A stretch of 64,000 nucleotides of DNA, taken from NCBI RefSeq assembly GCF_904848665.1, contig NZ_CAJHCQ010000023.1, positions 62,001 to 126,000 on the forward strand. The letters run 5' to 3'. Source of the DNA: Paraburkholderia hiiakae. Lineage in GTDB: Bacteria; Pseudomonadota; Gammaproteobacteria; Burkholderiales; Burkholderiaceae. A program made the translations under genes and the position numbers. The notes beneath the pieces are model-generated. The model made no database searches. It saw only the letters and a program-made list of their open reading frames with translations, and had not been told where the DNA came from. Position 1 is the first letter of the stretch, and each line of letters opens with the position of its first letter. Below are positions 34,806-43,366 of the stretch, one piece after another.

Positions 34806-36401
34806 GTGAAAAGTTCTATTCAACGGAACATCGGCCCGTTCGCGCTGATGTTTACCGGCCTCGGCTCGATCATCGGTTCGGGCTGGCTGTTCGGCGCGTG
34901 GAAGGCGGCGAAAATTGCAGGTCCGGCGGCTGTTTGCGCCTGGATCATCGGTGCCGTGGTCATTCTGGCCATCGCGCTCACCTACGCCGAACTCGGTGCG
35001 ATGTTCCCGGAGTCGGGCGGCATGGTCCGTTACGCCCGCTACTCGCACGGCGCCCTGGTGGGCTTCATCAGCGCGTGGGCAAACTGGATCGCCATTGTCT
35101 CGGTGATCCCGATCGAAGCCGAAGCCTCGATTCAGTACATGAGCACCTGGCCCTATGGGTGGGCGCACGCGCTCTTTGTCGACGGGTCATTGACACACTC
35201 AGGGCTCGGGCTCTCGGCGATTCTCGTGATTATCTACTTCATGCTCAACTATTGGGGTGTGAAGCTGTTCGCGCGTGCCAACAGCGCGATCACGATTTTC
35301 AAGTTCATTATCCCGGGCTTGACGATCATTGGGCTGATGGCGGGAAGTTTCCACCATGAGAATTTCGGCCAAACGACTACGTTCGCGCCGTATGGCTGGT
35401 CGGCGGTATTCACTGCGGTTGCGACCAGCGGCATCGTGTTCGCGTTCAACGGCTTCCAGAGCCCGATCAACCTGGCGGGCGAAGCGCGCAATCCGGCCAA
35501 GAGCGTGCCGTTCGCGGTCATTGGCTCGATTCTCTGCGCGCTCGTGATCTATGTGCTGCTGCAGATCGCCTATATCGGCGCGGTCAATCCGGCTGACGTC
35601 GCGAAGGGCTGGAACACCTTCAACTTCAAGTCGCCGTTCGCGGAACTCGCGATCGCGCTGAACCTGAACTGGCTCGCGATCCTGCTCTACGTCGACGCAT
35701 TCGTGAGCCCGAGCGGCACCGGTACGACCTACATGGCGACGACCTCGCGCATGATCTACGCGATGGAGCGCAACAACACGATGCCGAAGATGTTCGGCAA
35801 CGTGCACCCGTTCTACGGCGTGCCGCGTAACGCGATGTGGTTCAACCTGCTCGTCTCGTTCATCTTCATGTTCTTCTTCCGCGGCTGGAGCTCGCTCGCG
35901 GCGGTGATCTCGGTGGCGACGGTGATTTCGTACCTGACCGGCCCGATCAGCCTGATGGCCCTCAAGCGCGCCGCCTCGGACATCGAGCGCCCGCTGAGCG
36001 TGCCGTTCATGAAAGTGATCGCGCCGTTCGCATTCGTCTGCGCGTCGATGATCCTGTACTGGGCGAAGTGGCCGCTGACCGGCGAAATCATTCTGCTGAT
36101 GGTCGTCGCGCTGCCGGTGTACTTCTACTTCCAGCGCAAGCAGGGCTTCGACGGCTGGGGCCAGGACCTGAAGGCCGCATGGTGGCTGTGCGCATACCTG
36201 CCGATCATGGCGCTTCTCTCGCTGATGGGCAGCAAGGAGTTCGGCGGCAGTGGTCTACTTCCCTACGGCTGGGACATGCTGATCGTCGCGCTGATCGCGC
36301 TCGTGTTCTATTACTGGGGCGTGAATTCGGGCTACCGCTCGCCGTACCTCGCGGAACGCCAGGAGCACGACGAAGTCCTCGAAGGCATCGGCGCGCACTA
36401 A
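34806..36401 (+). CDS. APC family amino-acid permease
   Basis: The 531-residue integral membrane protein has about twelve or more helices of the APC (LeuT-fold) superfamily. Helix 1 carries the family signature GLGSIIGSGWLFGA (about 17-30), where the unwound Gly-rich segment binds the substrate backbone; helix 6 region FAFNGFQSPINLAGEARNP is also typical. It is most similar in pattern to aspartate:proton-type symporters, but I do not assign a substrate. GTG 34806 follows CAGGAG; a longer frame to 34770 exists. Confidence 0.9.
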   Translation: MKSSIQRNIGPFALMFTGLGSIIGSGWLFGAWKAAKIAGPAAVCAWIIGAVVILAIALTYAELGAMFPESGGMVRYARYSHGALVGFISAWANWIAIVSVIPIEAEASIQYMSTWPYGWAHALFVDGSLTHSGLGLSAILVIIYFMLNYWGVKLFARANSAITIFKFIIPGLTIIGLMAGSFHHENFGQTTTFAPYGWSAVFTAVATSGIVFAFNGFQSPINLAGEARNPAKSVPFAVIGSILCALVIYVLLQIAYIGAVNPADVAKGWNTFNFKSPFAELAIALNLNWLAILLYVDAFVSPSGTGTTYMATTSRMIYAMERNNTMPKMFGNVHPFYGVPRNAMWFNLLVSFIFMFFFRGWSSLAAVISVATVISYLTGPISLMALKRAASDIERPLSVPFMKVIAPFAFVCASMILYWAKWPLTGEIILLMVVALPVYFYFQRKQGFDGWGQDLKAAWWLCAYLPIMALLSLMGSKEFGGSGLLPYGWDMLIVALIALVFYYWGVNSGYRSPYLAERQEHDEVLEGIGAH

Positions 36402-36427
36402 GTCTCAAACCAAGCGTCGCGCAATAC

Positions 36428-36464
36428 AAAAAGCCCGCCTGAAGCGATTCAGGCGGGCTTTTTT
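36428..36464 (+). terminator. Rho-independent terminator after the permease gene
   Basis: AAAAAGCCCGCCTGAA and TTCAGGCGGGCTTTTTT form a stem around GCGA; the T-run ends it. The A-run on the other arm makes it work for the convergent dioxygenase gene too. Confidence 0.93.
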
Positions 36465-36509
36465 GCCTTTTGAGCAAACGCGGAGCCAGTATGGCGGCTC
36501 GCAGGGGCG

Positions 36510-37304
36510 TTATTGCACCGCACTGCCGAACACGTAGTTCGTCATCGCGAGCGCGCGCTGGTAGGTGCCAAGCGACTGCACACCGAGCGTGTAGTCGTCG
36601 TCGGCTGCGCCGAGCGCTGCGAAGACGGGCAGCAGGTGCTCGTCGGTCGGGTGCATGAGCGCGGCGTGCGGTGCACGCTGGCGGTAGTCGAGCAATGCGT
36701 CGATGTCGCGCGCGGCGAGGTGATTCTCGAACCACTCCGTGAACTCGGCTACGCGCGGATCGGCGTCTTCCGGGCGCGCCGAGAAGTCCGCCTCGCGCAG
36801 GTTATGCGTGATCTGGCCCGAGCCGATCACCATCACGCCTTCGTCGCGCAGCGAGCGCAGCGCGCGTCCCAGCGCGAAGTGATGCGCGGCGTTGGCGCGC
36901 GGCTGCACCGAGAGCTGGGCGACGGGCACGTCGGCGTCCGGGAACATCAGCAGCATGGGCACCCACGCGCCATGGTCGAGGCCATGTGCTTCCTCATCGA
37001 CGGGAACGCCTTGCTCGCGCAGCAGCGCCGCTGCGCGCTGCGCCATCTCAGGCGCACCCGGCGCGGGGTACTGGATTTCGTAGAGCGCGCGCGGAAAGCC
37101 GTAAAAGTCGTGGATCGTTTCAGGCTGCTTGGCGGTGCTCACCGCGGGGCGCATCGTGCCCCAATGTGCGGAGAGCATGAGCACCGACTGCGGACGCGGC
37201 AAATGCTCCGAGAGCACGGTAAAGCCGCCAGAAGGCAGCGATGGATCGATCGGCAGCGTAGGCGCGCCGTGCGAGAGGAAAAGGGTAGGCGTGCGGGTGG
37301 TCAT
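36510..37304 (-). CDS. DODA/LigB-type extradiol dioxygenase (YgiD-like)
   Basis: The 264-residue protein matches the class III extradiol ring-cleavage family, close to E. coli YgiD and plant DOPA 4,5-dioxygenase. Likely metal-binding histidines are in LSHGAPT (about 10-16), LSAHWGT (about 45-51) and MHPTDEHLLPV (about 216-226); LDHGAWVPM is also diagnostic. It would act on a catechol substrate, not identified. It stands alone between convergent and same-strand neighbours. The 150-base gap 37305-37454 shows nothing notable. Confidence 0.87.
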   Translation of the reverse strand: MTTRTPTLFLSHGAPTLPIDPSLPSGGFTVLSEHLPRPQSVLMLSAHWGTMRPAVSTAKQPETIHDFYGFPRALYEIQYPAPGAPEMAQRAAALLREQGVPVDEEAHGLDHGAWVPMLLMFPDADVPVAQLSVQPRANAAHHFALGRALRSLRDEGVMVIGSGQITHNLREADFSARPEDADPRVAEFTEWFENHLAARDIDALLDYRQRAPHAALMHPTDEHLLPVFAALGAADDDYTLGVQSLGTYQRALAMTNYVFGSAVQ

Positions 37305-37454
37305 GATCCTGGGCTGGCCGCGCCGGGGCGGTCCGAAAGTATCGTATTGCGATCAATATAAGACCCAACCGTCGCGAATTAAACGTGGCGAAAGGGAATT
37401 GATTGTGTCGCCAGCATTGATAATCGACGTGGCGCAGGTAGATGCGATGAGCGC

Positions 37455-38078
37455 TTACTCGTCGCCGCCGCGCAGCCCCGGCCAGGCGGGCGAGAGAGCG
37501 GGCCCGAGCGCGAACAGGTCGAGCACGCGCGCGACCGTGTGATCGACCATCTCGTCGATCGAAGCCGGCTGATTGTAGAAGGCCGGCAACGGCGGGAAGA
37601 TCACGCCGCCCATTTCGGTCACGGCCGTCATGTTGCGCAGGTGCGCGAGGTTGAACGGTGTTTCACGCACGAGCAGCACGAGACGGCGGCGTTCCTTGAG
37701 CGTGACGTCGGCGGCGCGCGCGATCAGATTGTCGGAGAGACCGTGAGCGACGCTCGCGAGCGTCTTCATCGAGCAGGGCGCGACGATCATGCCGTCGGTC
37801 GCGAACGAGCCCGAAGCGATGGTCGCGCCGACGTCGCGCACGGAATGCACGACATCGGCTCGCGCGTGCAGATCGTCCTTGGTGAGCTGCAACTCGTGCT
37901 GGATGTTGAGCCAGCCCGCGGCGGAAACGAGCAAGTGCGTTTCGACGCCGCCCAGCCGCCGCAGCATGTCGAGCATGCGCACGCCGTAGATCGCGCCCGT
38001 GGCACCCGTGATCGCGATGATCAGCCGGCGTTGCGGCAGTTGTGCGATAGCGGACGAAGCTGGGGAGGCGGTATTCAC
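37455..38078 (-). CDS. ubiX: Flavin prenyltransferase UbiX
   Basis: UbiX makes prenylated FMN, the cofactor of the decarboxylase UbiD in ubiquinone synthesis. The 207-residue protein has the flavodoxin-like nucleotide loop ITGATGAIYGVRML (about 23-36), the SFATDGMIVAPCSMKTLASVAHGLSDNLIARAADV region (key parts PCSMKT and DNLIARA) and the LRNMTAVTEMG block. It matches the family over its full length. ubiD is not in the window. Confidence 0.94.
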   Translation of the reverse strand: MNTASPASSAIAQLPQRRLIIAITGATGAIYGVRMLDMLRRLGGVETHLLVSAAGWLNIQHELQLTKDDLHARADVVHSVRDVGATIASGSFATDGMIVAPCSMKTLASVAHGLSDNLIARAADVTLKERRRLVLLVRETPFNLAHLRNMTAVTEMGGVIFPPLPAFYNQPASIDEMVDHTVARVLDLFALGPALSPAWPGLRGGDE

Positions 38079-38213
38079 GTCAGGCGGGCAGGCGGGAGTC
38101 GAAGCGAAGGCGAGGCGCGCAGCGCCTCATGATAAGCGCCGGCGTAGCGTGCCGCGCGCTCGGGACGGCGCAGACGCAACGCGGTGCGCCCGATGCCGCC
38201 CCGTGGCCGGCAA

Positions 38214-38525
38214 TTACGCCGCGGCGAAAAGCTGCTGCAGCTCGCCGTTCTGGTACATCTCCATCATGATGTCCGAGCCGCCGACGAACTCGCCCTTCAC
38301 GTAGAGCTGCGGAATGGTCGGCCAGTTCGAGAATTCCTTGATGCCCTGGCGGACCGCGTCGTCTTCGAGCACGTTGACGGTCTTGAACTGATCGACGCCG
38401 CAGGCTTTCAGGATCTGCACCGCGCGACCGGAGAAGCCGCACATCGGGAACTGCGCGTTGCCCTTCATGAAGAGGACGACGGCGTTTTCGTCGACGATCT
38501 GCTTGATGCGTTGTTGGGTGTCCAT
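38214..38525 (-). CDS. grxD: Monothiol glutaredoxin (Grx4/GrxD)
   Basis: The 103-residue protein has the CGFS active site with Cys29, the conserved WPTIPQLYVKGEFVGGSDI region (about 68-86) for glutathione and partner binding, and the usual length. It carries or delivers 2Fe-2S clusters, typically with a BolA protein; a BolA-type gene is at 3441-3680. It lies downstream of prmC in a conserved hemA-prfA-prmC-grxD order. The 135 bases between it and ubiX hold no gene I can support. Confidence 0.94.
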   Translation of the reverse strand: MDTQQRIKQIVDENAVVLFMKGNAQFPMCGFSGRAVQILKACGVDQFKTVNVLEDDAVRQGIKEFSNWPTIPQLYVKGEFVGGSDIMMEMYQNGELQQLFAAA

Positions 38526-38612
38526 GACTGACCTTGCGATTGAATTGATGCTGAATACGTTGGAATGCAGGATGAAATGATAGCGGATTTCGCTCGCGCG
38601 GGCCCGGCGCTA

Positions 38613-39479
38613 CTAGGAGCGTTCCTGGTCGGCCTGCGGCGCCAGGCGGCCCCCGCTGATGCGTTCGATGCCGGCCAGATCGCGCTCGGAGCGCACGTCC
38701 GTGAAACCGGCGCTTTCCAGCAACGCTCGAACAGCGGCTGCCTGGTCGTAGCCGTGCTCCATCCAGAGCACGCCTTCCGGCGCGAGCCGCGCCGGTGCGC
38801 CCGCGACGATCGCGCGCAGAGCGGTGAGGCCGTCGGCTTCGTCGGTGAGCGCGCCGCGCGGCTCGAAGCGCAGGTCGCCTTGTTCCAGATGCGGGTCTGC
38901 GCTCGCGATGTAGGGCGGATTGCTCACAATCGCCTCGAAGCGCAGTGCCGGTTCGAGCGTGTCGTACCAGCTGCCCGCGACGAACGCGAGCGGGCCGCCG
39001 GGGCGCCGCATGTCGAGCAGCTTTGCGGCGTTGCGTGAAGCCACTTCGAGCGCGGCCGCCGAGCGATCGACGGCCCAAACGCGCGCATCGGGCCGTGCCG
39101 AGGCGAGCGCCACCGCAATCGCACCGCTGCCGGTGCCGAGATCGAGGACGCGCGGCTGTGCGATGCCTTCGAGCGCCGCGAGCGCGGTTTCCACGAGCAG
39201 CTCGGTATCGGGACGCGGAATCAGCACGTCGGGCGTCACGTCGAAGTCGAGGCCGTAGAACTCGCGTGCACCCACGAGCTGCGCGATCGGCTCGCCTCGC
39301 ACTCGGCGCGCTTCGAGGGAGCGGTAGGCGTCCACGCGGGCCGCGTCGAGCGTCTCGTCGCCGCGCGTGATGAGTTCGGTGCGGCGCCAGCCAAGTACGT
39401 GCATCAGCAGAATGCGCGCTTCGAGCGCGGGCAGCGGCGAGGCGCGCAGCAGCGCGTCAGCGGTAAAGGCTTCGCTCAT
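38613..39479 (-). CDS. prmC: Peptide chain release factor N5-glutamine methyltransferase PrmC
   Basis: PrmC methylates the Gln of the GGQ motif of release factors RF1 and RF2. From ATG 39479 the protein is 288 residues. The SAM-binding loop VLDLGTGSGAIAVALA (about 112-127) and the catalytic NPPY (SNPPYIAS, about 186-193) are visible, and REFYGLDFDVTPDVLIPRPDTE is the family block preceding them (diagnostic part LIPRPDTE). It lies 13 bases after prfA, which encodes its substrate. Confidence 0.94.
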   Translation of the reverse strand: MSEAFTADALLRASPLPALEARILLMHVLGWRRTELITRGDETLDAARVDAYRSLEARRVRGEPIAQLVGAREFYGLDFDVTPDVLIPRPDTELLVETALAALEGIAQPRVLDLGTGSGAIAVALASARPDARVWAVDRSAAALEVASRNAAKLLDMRRPGGPLAFVAGSWYDTLEPALRFEAIVSNPPYIASADPHLEQGDLRFEPRGALTDEADGLTALRAIVAGAPARLAPEGVLWMEHGYDQAAAVRALLESAGFTDVRSERDLAGIERISGGRLAPQADQERS

Positions 39480-39492
39480 GTCCAATACGCGC

Positions 39493-40575
39493 TCAATCCG
39501 CGTCGCCCAGCGACGCAAGCTGCTCGGCCTGATGCTCGGAAACGAGCGCGCCGATCAGTTCGTCGAGGTCGCCGTCCATGATTGCTTCGAGGCGATAGAG
39601 CGTGAGATTGATGCGGTGATCGGTGAGCCGCCCCTGCGGAAAGTTGTAGGTGCGGATGCGCTCCGAGCGATCGCCCGAACCCACGAGGCTCTTGCGTGTG
39701 GCCGCTTCCTTCGCGTGCTGCTCCTGGTACTGCTTGTCCTTGATGCGCGCGGCCAGTACCTTGAGCGCGCGGTCCTTGTTCTTGTGCTGTGAGCGGTCGT
39801 CCTGGCACTCCACCACGATGCCGGTCGGAAGGTGCGTCACGCGCACGGCCGAATCGGTCTTGTTGATGTGCTGACCGCCCGCGCCGGAGGCCCGGAACGT
39901 GTCGATGCGCAGGTCGGCGGGATTGATCTCGACTTCGCCGATCTCGTCGGCTTCCGGCATCACCGCGACCGTGCAGGCCGACGTGTGGATGCGACCCTGC
40001 GTTTCGGTGGCGGGCACGCGCTGCACGCGGTGGCCGCCCGACTCGAACTTGAGCTTCGAGTACGCCGCCTCGCCCGCAATGCGCACGATCACTTCCTTAT
40101 AGCCGCCCAGATCCGACTCGCTCGCCGACATCATTTCGATCTGCCAGCGGCTGCGCTCCGCGTAGCGCAGATACATGCGCAGCAGGTCGCCCGCGAACAG
40201 GGCCGACTCGTCGCCGCCCGTACCCGCGCGGATTTCGAGGAACACGTTGCGGTCGTCGTTCGGGTCTTTCGGCAGCAGCATCATCTGCAATTCCTGCTGG
40301 AGCTGCGCCATGCGCTCGCGCGCGGCTTTCACCTCTTCTTCGGCGAAGTCGCGCATCGAGGCGTCGGAGAGCAGGTCTTTCGCCGCTGCCTCGTCGTCTT
40401 TGGCTTGACGCCACTGGCCATAGTGCTCGACGACCGGCCCCAGTTCCGAATGCTCGCGCGTGAGCTTGCGGTACTGCTCGCGGTTCGAGGTCACATCGGG
40501 ACGGCTCAACAGGTCGTTTAGCTCGGCCAGGCGCGTAGTCAGCTGGTCGAGCTTCGATTGCATGCTCGTTTTCAT
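39493..40575 (-). CDS. prfA: Peptide chain release factor 1
   Basis: RF1 reads UAA and UAG stop codons. The 360-residue protein has the P-A-T codon-recognition tripeptide in RVPATETQGR and the GGQ motif in SGAGGQHINKTDSA, spaced as in E. coli RF1. The N-terminal coiled region (LDQLTTRLAELNDLLSR) is also present. The start may be ATG 40575 or 40563 (MQSKLDQL). It lies between hemA and prmC, the standard order. Confidence 0.95.
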   Translation of the reverse strand: MKTSMQSKLDQLTTRLAELNDLLSRPDVTSNREQYRKLTREHSELGPVVEHYGQWRQAKDDEAAAKDLLSDASMRDFAEEEVKAARERMAQLQQELQMMLLPKDPNDDRNVFLEIRAGTGGDESALFAGDLLRMYLRYAERSRWQIEMMSASESDLGGYKEVIVRIAGEAAYSKLKFESGGHRVQRVPATETQGRIHTSACTVAVMPEADEIGEVEINPADLRIDTFRASGAGGQHINKTDSAVRVTHLPTGIVVECQDDRSQHKNKDRALKVLAARIKDKQYQEQHAKEAATRKSLVGSGDRSERIRTYNFPQGRLTDHRINLTLYRLEAIMDGDLDELIGALVSEHQAEQLASLGDAD

Positions 40576-40680
40576 CGGGCGGTGCGGAGCGGACTCCGGA
40601 TAGGACTGCGAGAGAGAAGAGGCGGGCGCGCGGCCCGGTTGTGCACGGCACGCATGGCGCGCGCCCGACCGCGAACGTCG

Positions 40681-42060
40681 CTAACGGTCCGAACTACCGG
40701 ACGAATCGGACGAATCGGACGAGCCGGCGGAACGCGGCGAGGCCGTGACACCCGCCGCTGGCGGCGCGGCGTCGTCTGCCCTGGCCGGCTGGCCGTGGCG
40801 GTAAAAGCCGCCCATCAGTTCGATGAGCGAGTCGCGCTGATCGCCGCTCGACGTGTTGAGCGCATGCGTCGGACCGTGGATCAGCTTGTTGGTGAGCGAC
40901 TGCGACAGCGCTTCGAGCACGGCGGACGGGTCGTCGCCGCGCGCGAGCAACTTGCGGGCGCGGTCGAGCTCGGCGCGACGCAGCGCGTCGGCCTGAGTGT
41001 GCATGTGGCGGATGACCGGCACGATGCTGCGCGAGTCGAGCCACTGCATGAAGTTCGCCACGCGCGACTCGATGATCGTCTCGGCCTGCGCGACGGCGGC
41101 CTGGCGAGAGGCGTTGCCTTCACGCACGATCGCGCCGAGATCGTCGACGGTATAGAGGAACACGTCTTCGAGCTGGGCGACTTCGGGCTCGATGTCGCGG
41201 GGCACCGCGAGGTCGACCATGAAAATGGGGCGGTGCCGACGCGCTTTCACCGCGCGCTCCACCGCGCCGAGTCCAATGATGGGCAGCGTGGACGCCGTGC
41301 ACGAGACGATGATGTCGAATTCGTGCATGCGGGTAGGCAGGTCGGAGAGCGGAATGGCGCGCCCGCCGAAACGTTCGGCAACATAGCGCCCGCGCTCGGC
41401 GGTGCGGTTTGCGACGACAAGTTCGCGCGGCTGCTGCGCGGCGAAGTGCGCGGCGCACAGTTCGATCATCTCGCCCGCGCCGATGAAGAGCACGCGCTGG
41501 TTGGCGATCTTGTCGAAGATGCGCTGTGCGAGGCGCACGGCAGCGGCGGCCATGGAGACCGATTGCGCGCCGATCTCGGTCGAGCTGCGCACTTCCTTCG
41601 CCACGGCGAAGGTGCGCTGGAACAACTGGTTCAAATAGGTGCCGAGCGCCCCGGCTTCGGTCGCGGTGCGAACCGCGGTCTTCATCTGGCCGACGATTTG
41701 CGTCTCGCCCAGCACCATCGAATCGAGCCCCGAAGCCACCCGGAACGCATGACGCACCGCTTCGGACTGCGGCAGCGTGTAGACGTGCGGTGCAAGTTCC
41801 TCTTCGCGGATGCCGTGGTAATGCGAAAGCCAGCTCACGGCGGCGTCGCGCGAGCTTTGCGCGTCGGTCGCGCAGTAGAGCTCGGTGCGGTTACAGGTGG
41901 AGAGAATGGCTGCTTCCGGCGCGCTCAGCGAACGCTTGCCGGACCACGCTTCCTTGAACAGGGCGAGCGCGGGCTTGATCTGTTCGAGCGGAAACGCCAC
42001 GCGTTCGCGCAAGGCGACGGGCGCGGTGTGGTGATTGATTCCGATCGTTAGAAGCTGCAT
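40681..42060 (-). CDS. hemA: Glutamyl-tRNA reductase
   Basis: HemA reduces Glu-tRNA to glutamate-1-semialdehyde with NADPH, the first step of heme synthesis in this group. The 459-residue protein begins with LTIGINHHTAPVALRER, has the catalytic Cys in LSTCNRTELYC (about 54-64) and the NADPH loop VLFIGAGEMIEL. The C-terminal tail is a Ser/Asp/Gly repeat (SSDSSDSSGSSD) encoded by a 9-base repeat. It is divergent in orientation from nothing close; the response-regulator gene lies upstream on the same strand. Confidence 0.95.
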   Translation of the reverse strand: MQLLTIGINHHTAPVALRERVAFPLEQIKPALALFKEAWSGKRSLSAPEAAILSTCNRTELYCATDAQSSRDAAVSWLSHYHGIREEELAPHVYTLPQSEAVRHAFRVASGLDSMVLGETQIVGQMKTAVRTATEAGALGTYLNQLFQRTFAVAKEVRSSTEIGAQSVSMAAAAVRLAQRIFDKIANQRVLFIGAGEMIELCAAHFAAQQPRELVVANRTAERGRYVAERFGGRAIPLSDLPTRMHEFDIIVSCTASTLPIIGLGAVERAVKARRHRPIFMVDLAVPRDIEPEVAQLEDVFLYTVDDLGAIVREGNASRQAAVAQAETIIESRVANFMQWLDSRSIVPVIRHMHTQADALRRAELDRARKLLARGDDPSAVLEALSQSLTNKLIHGPTHALNTSSGDQRDSLIELMGGFYRHGQPARADDAAPPAAGVTASPRSAGSSDSSDSSGSSDR

Positions 42061-42087
42061 ACCATGGGGGCGAGATTTAGGCGGATA

Positions 42088-42882
42088 TTATAACTTTTCC
42101 TCGCTTCCGACATTCGCGTCGACAGAGTCCGACATTCCGGTAGGTGATATGGGGAGTCTTTCGAGCTGGTAGCCAAAGCCATACAACGTTGTCAAACGCC
42201 AGCCGTGCTCGGGCCCGAGCTGCAATTTGCTGCGCAGCCGGGAGGCGTGAGTGTCGAGCGTGCGCGACCGAACGTCGCGGTTCAGATTCCAAACGGTTTC
42301 GAGGATGCGTGCTCGCGAAACGGGGCGCGATGCGTTGGTGAAGAGCAGCAGCGCGAAGCGGTATTCCTTGGGTGTGAGCGTGACGGTTTGACCCCGAAAC
42401 GACACTTCGTAGCGCCCGGAATCGAAGAGGTAGTCCCCAAAACCGTGACGGGCGCGGTTGCGCGGCCGGCGCACACCGGCGCGGCGCAGGAGCGCGTCGA
42501 TGCGTGCGAGCATTTCGGGGCCGCGCACGGGTTTGGCGATGCAGTCGTCCGCACCGGCCTGCAGGCTCGCGACGATCTCGCTTTCATGGGGCGCGAGCAT
42601 CAGCGCGATGGCGGGCAGACCCGGGAGCAGCTTGCGCACCTGGGGGATGACGTCGTCGGCCCCAACGTCGCCGCACCACCATGCCGCGATCAAAAGGTCG
42701 AAGGTTTCGTCTTCAAGGGTTTCGAAGAGCTGTGCGCCGAGCGGGAAGTGCTGGCATGCGTGCCCACCCGCAATGAGCAGGCGCACAAGGGTTTCGGCCT
42801 GACGGGCGTCGGGTTCGACAAGGGCGATTCGCATACGAGAGAGTGCGGCTGGAGCGGCCCGGATGCGCTTGCCTTGCGCCAT
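42088..42882 (-). CDS. OmpR-type response regulator with degenerate receiver domain
   Basis: From ATG 42882 the product is 264 residues: an N-terminal receiver (about 17-135), then a winged-helix OmpR DNA-binding domain (about 145-240, with LTPKEYRFALLLF, SRARILETVW and YGFGYQLE). In the receiver, the phosphoacceptor Asp is replaced: FDLLIAAWW places Ala67 where FDLxILD has Asp. The acidic pair (VEPD) and Lys in AKPV remain. No histidine kinase gene is adjacent. TTG 42900 and ATG 42834 are other starts; AGGGGGC before 42882 supports the one chosen. Confidence 0.85.
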   Translation of the reverse strand: MAQGKRIRAAPAALSRMRIALVEPDARQAETLVRLLIAGGHACQHFPLGAQLFETLEDETFDLLIAAWWCGDVGADDVIPQVRKLLPGLPAIALMLAPHESEIVASLQAGADDCIAKPVRGPEMLARIDALLRRAGVRRPRNRARHGFGDYLFDSGRYEVSFRGQTVTLTPKEYRFALLLFTNASRPVSRARILETVWNLNRDVRSRTLDTHASRLRSKLQLGPEHGWRLTTLYGFGYQLERLPISPTGMSDSVDANVGSEEKL

Positions 42883-42987
42883 CCTGCCCCCTACACTCAA
42901 CCGCTACGCGGGAAGCGCCGAGCCGACCGTTTTCCAGTTTTAAAAGAGACTAACCAAGTTACAAATGCTAGCCCCCGTGCTTCGCCA

Positions 42988-43026
42988 GTCCTATCAGACT
43001 TATCCGAAAACCTATAGGACAAGTCT
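42988..43026 (+). other. Interleaved inverted repeats before the small membrane protein gene
   Basis: GTCCTAT (42988-42994) matches ATAGGAC (43014-43020), and AGACTT (42996-43001) matches AAGTCT (43021-43026). The arms interleave, so the two hairpins exclude each other. The last arm ends three bases before the ATG at 43030. Confidence 0.4.
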
Positions 43027-43029
43027 CTG

Positions 43030-43287
43030 ATGGGCTGGCCCGGTATTGTCATTCTTGGTCTGGTGGTGGGATGTGCGGGATGGTGGCTCCATCCCTTGCG
43101 CCGTGCCGCGCGTCACTCACTCGCGCTGGCGGTCGTGGCCGGCGTGCTCGGAGCGGCGCTCGCGAACGCGGCCGGCAGTGCGATCGGTCTTTTCTACGAT
43201 GGCGAGTTGCTCCAGTGGCCGCTTTGCACGGCGCTCGCGCTCGTTTTCGTGGGTGTGTGCGTGGCGCTGCGCGCCCGGTGGAGCTAG
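43030..43287 (+). CDS. Small membrane protein, possibly GlsB/YeaQ/YmgE-like
   Basis: The 85-residue protein has three hydrophobic segments (about 3-20, 30-52 and 62-80). The spacing and glycine pattern (GLVVGCAGWWLHP, then AGVLGAALANAAG, then GELLQW) resemble the transglycosylase-associated GlsB/YeaQ/YmgE stress family, but similarity is low and I hold this only as a possibility. It precedes the aminopeptidase gene by 79 bases on the same strand. Confidence 0.55.
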   Translation: MGWPGIVILGLVVGCAGWWLHPLRRAARHSLALAVVAGVLGAALANAAGSAIGLFYDGELLQWPLCTALALVFVGVCVALRARWS

Positions 43288-43366
43288 CCGCACGCAGCCG
43301 GTCTGTCCAGCCGCCGCCTTTGGCCGTACCCAGATCTTCCGCATCGAATTCTTCGCAGGTGAAAAC

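Noticed and set aside
42988..43026. H-type pseudoknot reading of the interleaved repeats
   Set aside because: The linker that would cross the 7-bp stem has zero bases, which is sterically impossible.
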